A stretch of DNA of 6,757 bases from an uncultured Chloroflexota bacterium (GCA_937870805.1 CALMZT010000565.1:1-6757); one strand, 5' to 3'. Numbered from the stretch's first letter, positions 1 to 5,421 are shown. The notes: generated by a model not told the origin, from the letters alone. Translations and numbers: made by a program.

Positions 1-221
1 ATCGTGGGGGCAGGCGTTGCGCCGAATGCAAGCGAAAGTGCGGTTGCTGTTGAACCGACGATGATCTGGGTTGCGCGCTGCTCATCTTGGTCAAATCCAG
101 TTTGAAAGGACTCGCCCGCTTGATTCCTGCCAATCATTGCAGGTAGGCTTAATACACCACACACGAACATGACGACGATCACTGTGATTATGAGCACACG
201 ACTTCTCGGTAAGCTGCGCAT
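1..221 (-). CDS. Membrane-anchored or secreted protein, N-terminal part only
   Basis: The gene runs off the left edge; 73 residues are visible. It opens with MRSLPRSR, a short basic segment, followed by a hydrophobic run at about residues 9-27. That is the layout of a signal peptide or signal anchor. Cys21 lies inside the hydrophobic run, but the residues before it (M-F-V) do not make a good lipobox, so a lipoprotein is unlikely. From about residue 48 the chain becomes Ala/Thr/Pro-rich, ending in GATPAPT, like the flexible stalks after the membrane anchor in many Chloroflexota surface proteins. The ATG at 221 is chosen because AAGGG lies 8 bases upstream. A GTG at 228-230 is in frame but overlaps that ribosome binding site, and a stop lies just above it. 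The catalytic or binding part is outside the window, so no function can be given. It is divergent from the kinase-like gene. Confidence 0.6.
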   Translation of the reverse strand, partial: MRSLPRSRVLIITVIVVMFVCGVLSLPAMIGRNQAGESFQTGFDQDEQRATQIIVGSTATALSLAFGATPAPT

Positions 222-253
222 ACGCCACACCCTTGCTTATTCGTTTTCTTTTG

Positions 254-259
254 ATTATA
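254..259 (-). promoter_or_regulatory. Possible -10 element for the leftward membrane-protein gene
   Basis: On the minus strand these bases read TATAAT, a perfect -10 hexamer, about 32 bases upstream of the ATG at 221. This predicts a short leader that includes the AAGGG ribosome binding site. No convincing -35 hexamer stands 16-18 bases upstream, so the call rests on the -10 and its position alone. Confidence 0.3.
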
Positions 260-327
260 TATTCTGAATGACGCAACTCTGGCGCTGTTTGTTCCGTATA
301 ACGCTTATAGAACCCGCGCGAGTCGTG

Positions 328-333
328 TATAAT
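328..333 (+). promoter_or_regulatory. Possible -10 element for the kinase-like gene
   Basis: TATAAT stands 39 bases upstream of the start codon at 373, in the divergent intergenic region. The best -35 match (CTTATA at 304-309, spacer 18) is only 3 of 6. Transcription would start near 340 and give a leader of about 33 bases containing GAGGG at 357-361. Confidence 0.35.
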
Positions 334-372
334 CGCTGATATATTCAATCGACGCCGAGGGATGCAGTTTTG

Positions 373-966
373 ATGGAAAGGTCTACGAAACCGCTGCGTG
401 CGTTAGCACTGGTGGGAATGCCGGGTTCTGGAAAGACGTTGTGCGCCAAACATCTGGAAGCGCGTGGGTTTTATCAATTTCGCTTCGGCGGGATCGTGGT
501 GGATGAGGTGGTGCGGCGCGGGCTGCCGATCACACCAGAGAATGAGCGCATCGTGCGTGAAGAGTTCCGCAAGAATGAGGGCATGGATGTGATGGCGAAA
601 CGGGCGCTGCCACATCTCTACGCGGCGCTGGAAACCCATCCGGTAATCGTCATCGACGGACTGTACAGCTTCAGCGAGTACAAAACACTGCACACGGAAT
701 TCGATAGCGGGTTGATCGTGGTCGCGATTATCAGTTCGCGTTTGAAGCGCTACGAACGGTTGACAAAGCGCGGCGAACGTCCTTTGACACTGGCAGAAGC
801 CGAAGAACGGGACTTTTTGGAGATCGAGCGTTTAGAGAAGGGCGGTCCGATTGCGATGGCGGACTATACGCTGCTAAACGACGGTGAACCCGAAGTGCTG
901 CTGGAAAAATTAGACGCGCTGCTCGATAAGCTGCGTTTTTACCCCAAAATTACGGTAGCGAATTAA
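373..966 (+). CDS. P-loop nucleotide kinase-like protein, UPF0200 / AAA family
   Basis: A 197-residue protein with the fold signature of nucleoside-monophosphate and dephospho-CoA kinases. The P-loop is GMPGSGKT at residues 15-22. A Walker B-like strand, VIVIDG, has Asp95. A basic lid-like segment (SSRLKRYERLTKRGERP) spans about 121-137. The family-typical EERD is at 144-147 and ADYTLLND at 163-170. The order and spacing match UPF0200, best known from archaea, down to the region 'RRGLPITPEN...EGMDVMAKRALP' after the P-loop. The substrate of UPF0200 is not settled, so I name only the ATP/GTP-binding kinase-like fold. GAGGG at 357-361 precedes the start; the ATG at 373 (spacing 11) is chosen, but TTG at 370 (spacing 8) is equally well placed and adds one residue. 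The TGA of a three-codon ORF (ATG at 362) overlaps the A of this ATG. Expected in the cytoplasm. Confidence 0.85.
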   Translation: MERSTKPLRALALVGMPGSGKTLCAKHLEARGFYQFRFGGIVVDEVVRRGLPITPENERIVREEFRKNEGMDVMAKRALPHLYAALETHPVIVIDGLYSFSEYKTLHTEFDSGLIVVAIISSRLKRYERLTKRGERPLTLAEAEERDFLEIERLEKGGPIAMADYTLLNDGEPEVLLEKLDALLDKLRFYPKITVAN

Positions 967-1000
967 AAAACGCGGTTATACTGTTAGAGAATGAAGAACA

Positions 1001-1046
1001 AGGAGGGATGCGGCTGTTGATGCCGCTGACAGCAACCTATGGATGA
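1001..1046 (+). promoter_or_regulatory. Strong ribosome binding site with short overlapping leader ORF
   Basis: AGGAGGG (1001-1007) is the best Shine-Dalgarno sequence in the intergenic region, but it lies 31 bases from the ATG of the downstream gene at 1039. It is correctly spaced for TTG at 1017 or ATG at 1020, which open a frame encoding only MPLTATYG before TGA at 1044-1046, past the ATG at 1039. The arrangement would couple translation of the downstream gene to the leader. Alternatively, a one-base frameshift separates the true start at 1020 from the long frame. Confidence 0.4.
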
Positions 1047-1431
1047 ACAAGCTAAAACCCCAACGACGCCGACGAGCGATGAAGCTCCTGTGACTCCTGA
1101 AACGCCGAGTGAACAACCGCCAGCCGAGCCACCTGTTCAATCAGCGCCGCCTGCTGCTGTGCCCACGCCGCCTGCGCCGTCTGTGGACAGCGATAACGGC
1201 GGCGATCTGAGCATGGATCAGCGCTTGGAGCGCCTGGGGGGTGAGCCTGCGCCTGTTATCACGCCAGAAGAATTTGCGCGTTTGCAGCGCCAGGGGCAAG
1301 TTCACATTGACGAGCGCGGACGTGTCAAGACCACACGCCGCAGTGGCGCAGAAGCAGGTGTTTCGCTGCGTAAGCGCCGAGCGTGGTTCGATGGTTACTC
1401 AAAACTTAGGACTTACGCAGTTGACCAATAA
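1039..1431 (+). CDS. Hypothetical Pro/Thr/Glu-rich protein, probably truncated
   Basis: A 130-residue protein that I do not recognise. Residues 1-55 are almost only Pro, Thr, Glu, Ala and Ser, which suggests a disordered linker or tail. Residues about 59-119 look more like a folded or nucleic-acid-binding segment: 'MDQRLERLGG', 'ITPEEFARLQRQGQVHIDERGRVKTTRR' and 'LRKRRAWFDGYS', rich in Arg and Lys. Residues 122-130 and the stop codon are encoded inside the inverted-repeat element at 1401-1496, so the native C-terminus was probably longer or different. The ATG at 1039 is the only ATG available below an in-frame stop at 1027-1029, and it has no good Shine-Dalgarno of its own; see the leader at 1001-1046. 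There is no signal peptide or membrane segment. It follows the kinase-like gene by 72 bases and could be co-transcribed with it. Confidence 0.55.
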   Translation: MDEQAKTPTTPTSDEAPVTPETPSEQPPAEPPVQSAPPAAVPTPPAPSVDSDNGGDLSMDQRLERLGGEPAPVITPEEFARLQRQGQVHIDERGRVKTTRRSGAEAGVSLRKRRAWFDGYSKLRTYAVDQ

Positions 1432-1496
1432 CCTGTGCTCGAACAGTGGGTTTAAACCCACTGTCCATGAACTCAACTGCGTAACTTCTAAACTTT
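1401..1496. mobile_element. MITE-like inverted-repeat element with central palindrome
   Basis: Two arms, 1401-1424 and 1473-1496, are inverted copies matching at 20 of 24 positions. The inner 12 bases, TTACGCAGTTGA at 1413 and its complement at 1473, match perfectly. Between them lies a perfect 22-base palindrome at 1443-1464 (ACAGTGGG, TTTAAA, CCCACTGT). At about 96 bases with no coding capacity, it has the build of a miniature inverted-repeat transposable element. ACTTACGC-type ends occur on insertion sequences and MITEs of other bacteria, as far as I recall. No clear target-site duplication is visible. The element supplies the last nine codons and the stop of the preceding gene, and its palindrome may also act as a transcript end. 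Confidence 0.55.
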
Positions 1497-1750
1497 GCAA
1501 TTCTGAGCTTTGTAGTAAACGGAGACCATAGACTCCCGCCAAGTGAATTTGGGTAATGTTGTACGCGCAGAAGCGCACCGACTTTCCCGCTTACACTTTC
1601 AACTTTCCCATCTCTTGCGGACACCGAGCGTGCGTGGTGTTTGCAAGAAAGGCATTAGCCAATGAGAAAGCCGCCTATTGTATCGGTGTGAGAACGTCTC
1701 ACGAGACAAAGTGTAGGACAGAAACGCAACGTTTTCAAGGACTAGCTCTT
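1497..1750 (+). other. Gene-free leader region upstream of the methyltransferase
   Basis: No gene is supported here. The frame of the downstream gene is open from 1556, but its translation in this stretch resembles nothing and carries no ribosome binding site. Two small hairpins are visible: GTGAGA/TCTCAC around ACG at 1688-1702, and GAAACG/CGTTTTC around CAA at 1721-1736. The second ends directly before the AAGGA at 1737-1741. They could be an operator or a leader structure. I see no convincing promoter. Confidence 0.3.
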
Positions 1751-2944
1751 ATGCAGCATAAAAAAGCCTTGCGCGCGCTGGTCGATTCACTCAAGAAACG
1801 AGGCGATTTACTGGATGCGCGCCTGGAAGCGGCATTCCTCGCCGTGCCACGCCATACTTTTTTACCCGGCGTAACTGTCGAACAAGCCTATGCTGACGAA
1901 GCCGTGCCGATCAAGCGCACGCTGGATGGCGTGGTGATTAGTTCCTCCAGCCAGCCGAGCATGATGGCGCTGATGCTGCGGCAGTTAGACCTGCGACCCG
2001 GCGATAACGTGTTGGAAATCGGCGCGGGTTCGGGCTACAACGCGGCGATCATGGCTTACCTTGTCGGCAGCGCTGGCAAAGTCACTTCTGTCGAACTTGA
2101 CCGCGATCTGGCAAATCAAGCGATGGATCATCTGGCGCGCGCACACGCTTCCACCGTGAGCGTAGTGCATGGCGACGGCGCACAGGGTTACGCGCCGCGT
2201 GCTGCCTATGATCGTATTATCGCTACTGTCGGCATCTGGGATGTGCCGCCGACATGGACGAAACAGCTTAAAGATGACGGCATCATCGTCGCGCCAATCT
2301 GGGTCGATGGCATTCAGATTAGCTGCGCCTTCCATCCACAGGAAGATGGCACGCTGTACAGCGCCGATAACGTGCCGTGCGGTTTTGTGCCGCTGCGTGG
2401 GATTGCCGCTGGTCCGGTAGTGACGACACGCATCACCAGCAGCGATTTGACGCTTGCTGCTGATACCGTCGATCATATTGATACGGCGGCGCTGCATACC
2501 CTGCTGTCTGCCGATCATGATGAATATTATCTGGGCACACCGCTGAGTTCGAGCGATTACTGGCATGGCTTTTTGCCTTTTCTGATGCTGCATTCACCGC
2601 CCGGTTATTTCTTCGTGACGTACAGCCTGAACCGCCAATCGTATGGCATGGAAGGCAGCGGCTTCGGACTCATCACGCAGGGCAGCGCGTGTTTCGTGCC
2701 GTTTAATGGCATGGGCAGTTCGCACAGCTACGCGGGCGCTGATGCCTTCATGGCGATGGAAAACTGCGTATCGGCGTGGATAAAAGCCGGACAGCCGCGC
2801 ACGGATAAGCTGCGGCTTGCGCTGATTCCCAGGAGTGAGGAAGTACCGTCTGTGACAGCAGGCAAGATTTATACGCGCCGTGACCATTATCTGCATGTGT
2901 GGTTGGAGGGCGTGGATACATCAGCAATGAGCAATGAGCAATGA
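1751..2944 (+). CDS. Protein-L-isoaspartate O-methyltransferase-like protein with C-terminal domain
   Basis: A 397-residue SAM-dependent methyltransferase. The N-terminal half is PCMT-like: 'AFLAVPRHTFLPG' (28-40), the substrate-loop motif 'SSSSQPS' (64-70), SAM motif I 'VLEIGAGSGYN' (87-97), ribose-binding Glu115 in 'VTSVELD', 'HGDGAQGY' (140-147) and 'YDRIIATVGIWDVPP' (from 153). Classical PCMTs are about 210 residues; this one continues for nearly 200 more, with a region I cannot assign. The GAGSGYN and IWDVPP variants resemble the long PCMT-like enzymes of actinobacterial peptide-modification (FxLD/lanthipeptide-type) systems more than repair PCMT, but no precursor peptide gene is seen here. 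The ATG at 1751 is chosen because AAGGA lies 9 bases upstream and family similarity begins here; the frame open from 1556 is rejected as the start. The last four residues, SNEQ, and the stop come from a heptad repeat array. Predicted cytoplasmic. Confidence 0.85.
   Translation: MQHKKALRALVDSLKKRGDLLDARLEAAFLAVPRHTFLPGVTVEQAYADEAVPIKRTLDGVVISSSSQPSMMALMLRQLDLRPGDNVLEIGAGSGYNAAIMAYLVGSAGKVTSVELDRDLANQAMDHLARAHASTVSVVHGDGAQGYAPRAAYDRIIATVGIWDVPPTWTKQLKDDGIIVAPIWVDGIQISCAFHPQEDGTLYSADNVPCGFVPLRGIAAGPVVTTRITSSDLTLAADTVDHIDTAALHTLLSADHDEYYLGTPLSSSDYWHGFLPFLMLHSPPGYFFVTYSLNRQSYGMEGSGFGLITQGSACFVPFNGMGSSHSYAGADAFMAMENCVSAWIKAGQPRTDKLRLALIPRSEEVPSVTAGKIYTRRDHYLHVWLEGVDTSAMSNEQ
2923..2943 (-). repeat. 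Heptad repeat array, three perfect AGCAATG units
   Basis: Three identical 7-base units with a partial fourth (AG). On the minus strand, in phase, they read ATTGCTC, fitting the RTTRNYN unit shared by the other arrays in this window. The array overlaps the 3' end of the methyltransferase gene and encodes its last residues and stop codon. Confidence 0.75.
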
Positions 2945-2967
2945 GTTTGTAGAACCTCACCCCCCAA

Positions 2968-3027
2968 CCCCCTCTCCATTGCGGTGAAATGACGAGAAGC
3001 CAAAGTTGTAGGCGCATGGAGAGGGGG
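2968..3027. repeat. C-rich/G-rich inverted repeat between genes
   Basis: Perfect 12-base arms, CCCCCTCTCCAT (2968-2979) and ATGGAGAGGGGG (3016-3027), enclose 36 bases; the left arm is preceded by CCTCACCCCCCAA. I associate this 'CCCCCTCTCC...GGAGAGGGGG' pattern with dispersed intergenic repeats of Chloroflexota. There is no T-tract after the right arm, so it is not a standard intrinsic terminator, although it may still end or stabilise the methyltransferase transcript. The rest of the gap to 3128 holds only a weak hairpin (AGGCT/AGCCT, 3075-3089). Confidence 0.65.
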
Positions 3028-3127
3028 AGCAAGACGCGCTGTTGATGCTCTCAACGTTGCAATGAATATGTGATAGGCTGTTTGAGCCTGTGTAAGAAGC
3101 TCCCAAATATGCCAACGGAATTGATTG

Positions 3128-3757
3128 ATGTCAGTGATTACTCTTGATGATGTGCGCGCGGCGTTGAACCTCAGCGAGTTTGATGCGGAGGTTGCGCAAT
3201 TGCATATGGCACCCAACCCGCGCAATTTTCGCCCGCCGCCAGAGACGCCGCCGCGACAGGCGGGTGTGTTGGTGCTGCTGTATCCCGAAGATGAACTGCG
3301 CGTGCTGCTGACACGGCGCACCGCCAATATCCGCGATCACAGCGGGCAGATCAGCTTTCCCGGCGGCAAGCGTGATCCCAACGACGAATCGTTCACGGCG
3401 ACGGCGCTGCGCGAGGCGTGCGAGGAATTGGGCATTTGCGACCAGCCGATGACGGTGTTGGGCGAACTGACGCCGATTTATATCCCGCCGAGCCATTTTG
3501 AAGTGCATCCGGTGGTGGCGGCGATGGACACTGTGCCGCACGTCACACCGAACCCTGCCGAAGTCGAAGAGGCGTTTTCACTGCCGCTGTGCCATTTGCT
3601 CGACCACAGCATCAAGCGCACGGAGACGCGCGATTTTAACGGTACGCTGGTGGATATTCCGTACTATGCGGTGAACGGGCATCAGGTGTGGGGCGCGACG
3701 GCGATTATGTTGAGCGAGTTGGAGCATCGGCTGCGGGCGGTGGTGGAAAGTCGTTAG
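3128..3757 (+). CDS. Nudix hydrolase, CoA pyrophosphatase (NudL/NUDT7) type
   Basis: A 209-residue Nudix protein predicted to split CoA and its derivatives into 3'-phospho-adenosine-5'-phosphate and (acyl-)phosphopantetheine. The CoA-pyrophosphatase signature directly precedes the Nudix box: 'VLLTRRT..IRDHSGQISFPGGK' at residues 59-81. The Nudix box runs from G80 to I103, with the catalytic helix 'ALREACEELGI' carrying R95, E96, E99 and E100. It is one residue longer than the standard GX5EX7REUXEEXGU spacing ('GGKRDPNDES'), which is also how I recall NUDT7-like enzymes. 'YIPPSHFEVHPVVA' follows at about 117-130. Length is normal for the family. The ATG at 3128 is chosen, with GGAA 7 bases upstream; the adjacent TTG at 3125 is less likely. 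The stop codon lies inside a heptad repeat. Probable role: housecleaning and CoA turnover in the cytoplasm. Confidence 0.93.
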   Translation: MSVITLDDVRAALNLSEFDAEVAQLHMAPNPRNFRPPPETPPRQAGVLVLLYPEDELRVLLTRRTANIRDHSGQISFPGGKRDPNDESFTATALREACEELGICDQPMTVLGELTPIYIPPSHFEVHPVVAAMDTVPHVTPNPAEVEEAFSLPLCHLLDHSIKRTETRDFNGTLVDIPYYAVNGHQVWGATAIMLSELEHRLRAVVESR

Positions 3758-3780
3758 CTTTTAGCGATTCGCTGTTATGT
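3753..3780 (+). repeat. Heptad repeat array, four degenerate units
   Basis: Four 7-base units starting at 3753, 3760, 3767 and 3774. TT is invariant at unit positions 2-3, and GC at 5-6 holds in three of the four; the first unit is GTTAGCT. The array begins in the last codons of the Nudix gene and carries its TAG stop. The same units recur in inverted orientation at 4455-4483, beyond the AT-rich PH/SHOCT gene. Confidence 0.55.
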
Positions 3781-3799
3781 TAGAAACTAGGGAGTAACT

Positions 3800-4177
3800 A
3801 TGAGTGGTAAAGAGCAAGCGATAACTGATGCGCTAAAGCAAATTGTGCAGCGAAAAAATTGGAAACAGTCTGACAAAGATCGATTTTTTGAGGATAAAGG
3901 TAAATACATTCATTTTGCAATAGAATTTTCGCAGAGTGATGAAGTGCCAGAAAATTTAGCATACACACACGCTCAATTCGAGGACTTTACGTCGTCAATA
4001 ATTGGTTATTTGTGGTGTACGAATAAAAGACTCTTTTTTACTGGTGTCATAGAGGTAGGAGGTCTTTTTTCTTCAAGTTCAGCCCCTAAATATAAAGAGT
4101 TTTCATACAGCAACATTCGTAATGCACAATTCATCAAAGGAAGTGCTATTAAAGCGGGTGTGTTATTCTGGACTTAG
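3800..4177 (+). CDS. Bacterial PH-like domain protein, N-terminal half of a frameshifted gene
   Basis: A 125-residue frame starting at ATG 3800, with GGGAG 5 bases upstream. Residues about 60-122 look like a YokE-type bacterial pleckstrin-homology-like domain: 'GYLWCTNKRLFFTG' (69-82) fits the strand pattern of that fold, followed by 'KEFSYSNIRNAQFIKGSAIKAG'. The frame ends at TAG 4175-4177 in the middle of the domain's last strands. The missing part continues in the -1 frame as 'DLATTSASGEVFKVFF...LQEFVDYLGDKIK', then a SHOCT motif, so the intact gene would cover 3800-4434 with about 211 residues. The stretch is clearly AT-rich: by hand count 40 of 120 bases are G/C at 3841-3960, against 42 of 60 at 3361-3420 in the Nudix gene. 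This suggests foreign origin. PH-SHOCT proteins are common, but their role is mostly unknown. Confidence 0.6.
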   Translation: MSGKEQAITDALKQIVQRKNWKQSDKDRFFEDKGKYIHFAIEFSQSDEVPENLAYTHAQFEDFTSSIIGYLWCTNKRLFFTGVIEVGGLFSSSSAPKYKEFSYSNIRNAQFIKGSAIKAGVLFWT

Positions 4178-4434
4178 CGACTACTTCAGCAAGTGGAGAA
4201 GTCTTCAAGGTTTTTTTCCAAAGTTACGTTTCAAGCGGTGAATTGCAGGAATTTGTTGATTATCTTGGTGACAAAATCAAAGCCTGGAATATACTCAAGC
4301 CAGCTTCAACCATTTCAAAACCAGCTAACGGCGACGATCTCCTTGCTCAACTTGAACGTTTAGTACAAATGAAACTTCAGGGTTTGCTCACAGACGAAGA
4401 ATTCAAAGCAGCAAAGAAAAAACTCGGTTTATAG
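4153..4434 (+). pseudogene. Out-of-frame C-terminal half: end of PH-like domain plus SHOCT motif
   Basis: The frame is open from 4153 (an in-frame TAA lies at 4150-4152) to the stop at 4432-4434. It reads 'ILDLATTSASGEVFKVFF', then 'ELQEFVDYLGDKIKAWN', the expected end of a PH-like domain. A Ser/Pro-rich linker follows, and then 'DDLLAQLERLVQMKLQGLL' and 'TDEEFKAAKKKLGL', a complete SHOCT motif (short C-terminal helical hairpin). A TTG at 4243 is the only usable internal start, and it lacks a good ribosome binding site. The segment is therefore best read as the tail of the gene at 3800, displaced by loss of one base between 4153 and 4177. One added G in the TGG at about 4169-4171 would give a seamless 'LFWDLATTS'. 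If translated alone it would be a 63-residue SHOCT peptide. Confidence 0.6.
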
Positions 4435-4454
4435 TGTGCATCGACTACTTTTTT

Positions 4455-4483
4455 GGCTAATAGCTAACAGCTAATTGCTAACG
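4455..4483 (-). repeat. Heptad repeat array, four units, inverted relative to 3753-3780
   Basis: The plus strand shows four consecutive 7-base units starting with GCTAAT or GCTAAC (4456, 4463, 4470, 4477). On the minus strand they read GTTAGC or ATTAGC plus one variable base, the same unit as the array at 3753-3780. The array stops one base before the stop codon of the minus-strand glycosylase gene at 4485, and lies 21 bases after the PH/SHOCT frame. Confidence 0.75.
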
Positions 4484-4484
4484 A

Positions 4485-5393
4485 CTAGAAAAAATCCAGC
4501 ACGCGGCGCATCACCACATGCTCGGCGGCTAAGCCCGCGAATTCTCCATAACGATTAAACACCTCAATCACGGTTTCCGGTGTGGCGCGCGCTGGCAAGT
4601 TGAAGTAGGACGTGTTGACCGCTGCTTGCAAGCCTACGTCGTTGTGCAGCACGAACGGCAGGTCGCCGCGCGTGCGAATCAGCGTCAGCGCCGCCGTCCA
4701 GTGTCCGATACCTTTGATGCTCTGCAATTCACGGTAGGCATCATGGGGCGACAAGGTGCAGATTTGCTCCAACGGAAGCTCACCGGAGGCAGTGCGGCGT
4801 GCTACGTCGATGAGCAGCGCCATACGTTTGAAGGTGATTTTCAGCGGACGCAGTTCATCGATGGTGGCAGTGGCGACTTGCGCGGGCTTTGGAAAAGCGT
4901 ATAAAGGTTCGCCGTAAAATAGGTTCTCGCCAGCCCATTGCGCAAGCCAGCGCAAGGCTTTGTGCGCAGCGCGCAGGCTGATCTGCTGCTCGATGATCGT
5001 CGTGGCGAGAGCTTCAAAGGCGCTGGCGGCACGGACGACACGAATGCCGACGACTGGCTCGATGATGTTCCATAACTGTGTATCTCGGCGCGCATAAGCG
5101 TAGAAAGGCTGCCAGTCCACATCTGTGCTGAGAATGTGCTGCACCATTTGCACGACGGCGCTGTGATCTGGCTCACCGTATGATACCATGAGGTCAACAT
5201 CCAACTGCGGTGTGTCCACTGTGCCCGCGTTGGTGACGCGGACGAGCGCCAGGTTTTCTCCAATGCGCAGCGTGCGCCAGTATTCGTTGTGATCGCTGCG
5301 GCTGAGATCGACGGCAACGTGATAGCGTGACAGCAGATTGAGGATCAGCGGGAAGTTGTAGGGTGGGATGGGGTGGAGGGTTGTGAGTTTCAT
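4485..5393 (-). CDS. DNA-3-methyladenine glycosylase 2 family protein (AlkA-like)
   Basis: A 302-residue helix-hairpin-helix (HhH-GPD) DNA glycosylase of the AlkA type, which removes alkylated bases such as 3-methyladenine to start base excision repair. Visible parts: an AlkA-like N-terminal region (LHPIPPYNFPLILNLLSR, then EYWRTLRIGENLALVRV); the core entry 'FEALATTIIEQQISLRAAHKAL' at 126-147; the hairpin 'IKGIGHWTA' at 226-234; and the catalytic Asp252 in 'HNDVGLQAA'. Length is normal. The frame continues upstream to a GTG at 5432, but those 13 residues are encoded mostly by heptad repeat DNA (5401-5421) and do not look like the family. The ATG at 5393 is therefore preferred, although neither start has a good Shine-Dalgarno. 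The gene is convergent with the PH/SHOCT gene and divergent from the oxidoreductase, so it has its own promoter. No Ada/AlkB partner is in view. Confidence 0.88.
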   Translation of the reverse strand: MKLTTLHPIPPYNFPLILNLLSRYHVAVDLSRSDHNEYWRTLRIGENLALVRVTNAGTVDTPQLDVDLMVSYGEPDHSAVVQMVQHILSTDVDWQPFYAYARRDTQLWNIIEPVVGIRVVRAASAFEALATTIIEQQISLRAAHKALRWLAQWAGENLFYGEPLYAFPKPAQVATATIDELRPLKITFKRMALLIDVARRTASGELPLEQICTLSPHDAYRELQSIKGIGHWTAALTLIRTRGDLPFVLHNDVGLQAAVNTSYFNLPARATPETVIEVFNRYGEFAGLAAEHVVMRRVLDFF

Positions 5394-5400
5394 AGGTTGA

Positions 5401-5421
5401 AGCAATGAGTAACGAGCAAGT
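5401..5421 (-). repeat. Short heptad array, about 2.5 to 3 units
   Basis: AGCAATG at 5401, AGTAACG at 5408 and a weaker AGCAAGT at 5415. The first unit is identical to the unit of the array at 2923-2943. It sits 8 bases upstream of the glycosylase start and produces the misleading N-terminal extension of that reading frame. Confidence 0.5.

Noticed and set aside
91..348. 85-codon minus-strand frame across the left intergenic region
   Set aside because: It covers the divergent promoter region and overlaps, in another frame, the better-supported membrane-protein gene at 1-221, which has a signal-anchor pattern and a ribosome binding site.
1556..1750. N-terminal extension of the methyltransferase frame up to a start at 1556
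   Set aside because: The first 65 residues resemble nothing, no ribosome binding site precedes 1556, and a good one (AAGGA, spacing 9) precedes the ATG at 1751 where family similarity begins.
1985..2593. 202-codon open frame on the minus strand inside the methyltransferase gene
   Set aside because: It is fully antisense to a well-supported gene, with composition typical of a shadow frame and no recognisable motif. The same applies to long antisense frames at 403-693, 2594-2896, 2887-3327, 3131-3541 and 4841-5317.
4153..4177. Programmed -1 frameshift joining the PH-like and SHOCT halves
   Set aside because: No slippery heptamer or clear downstream stimulatory structure is visible in the allowed window; a point deletion explains it more simply.
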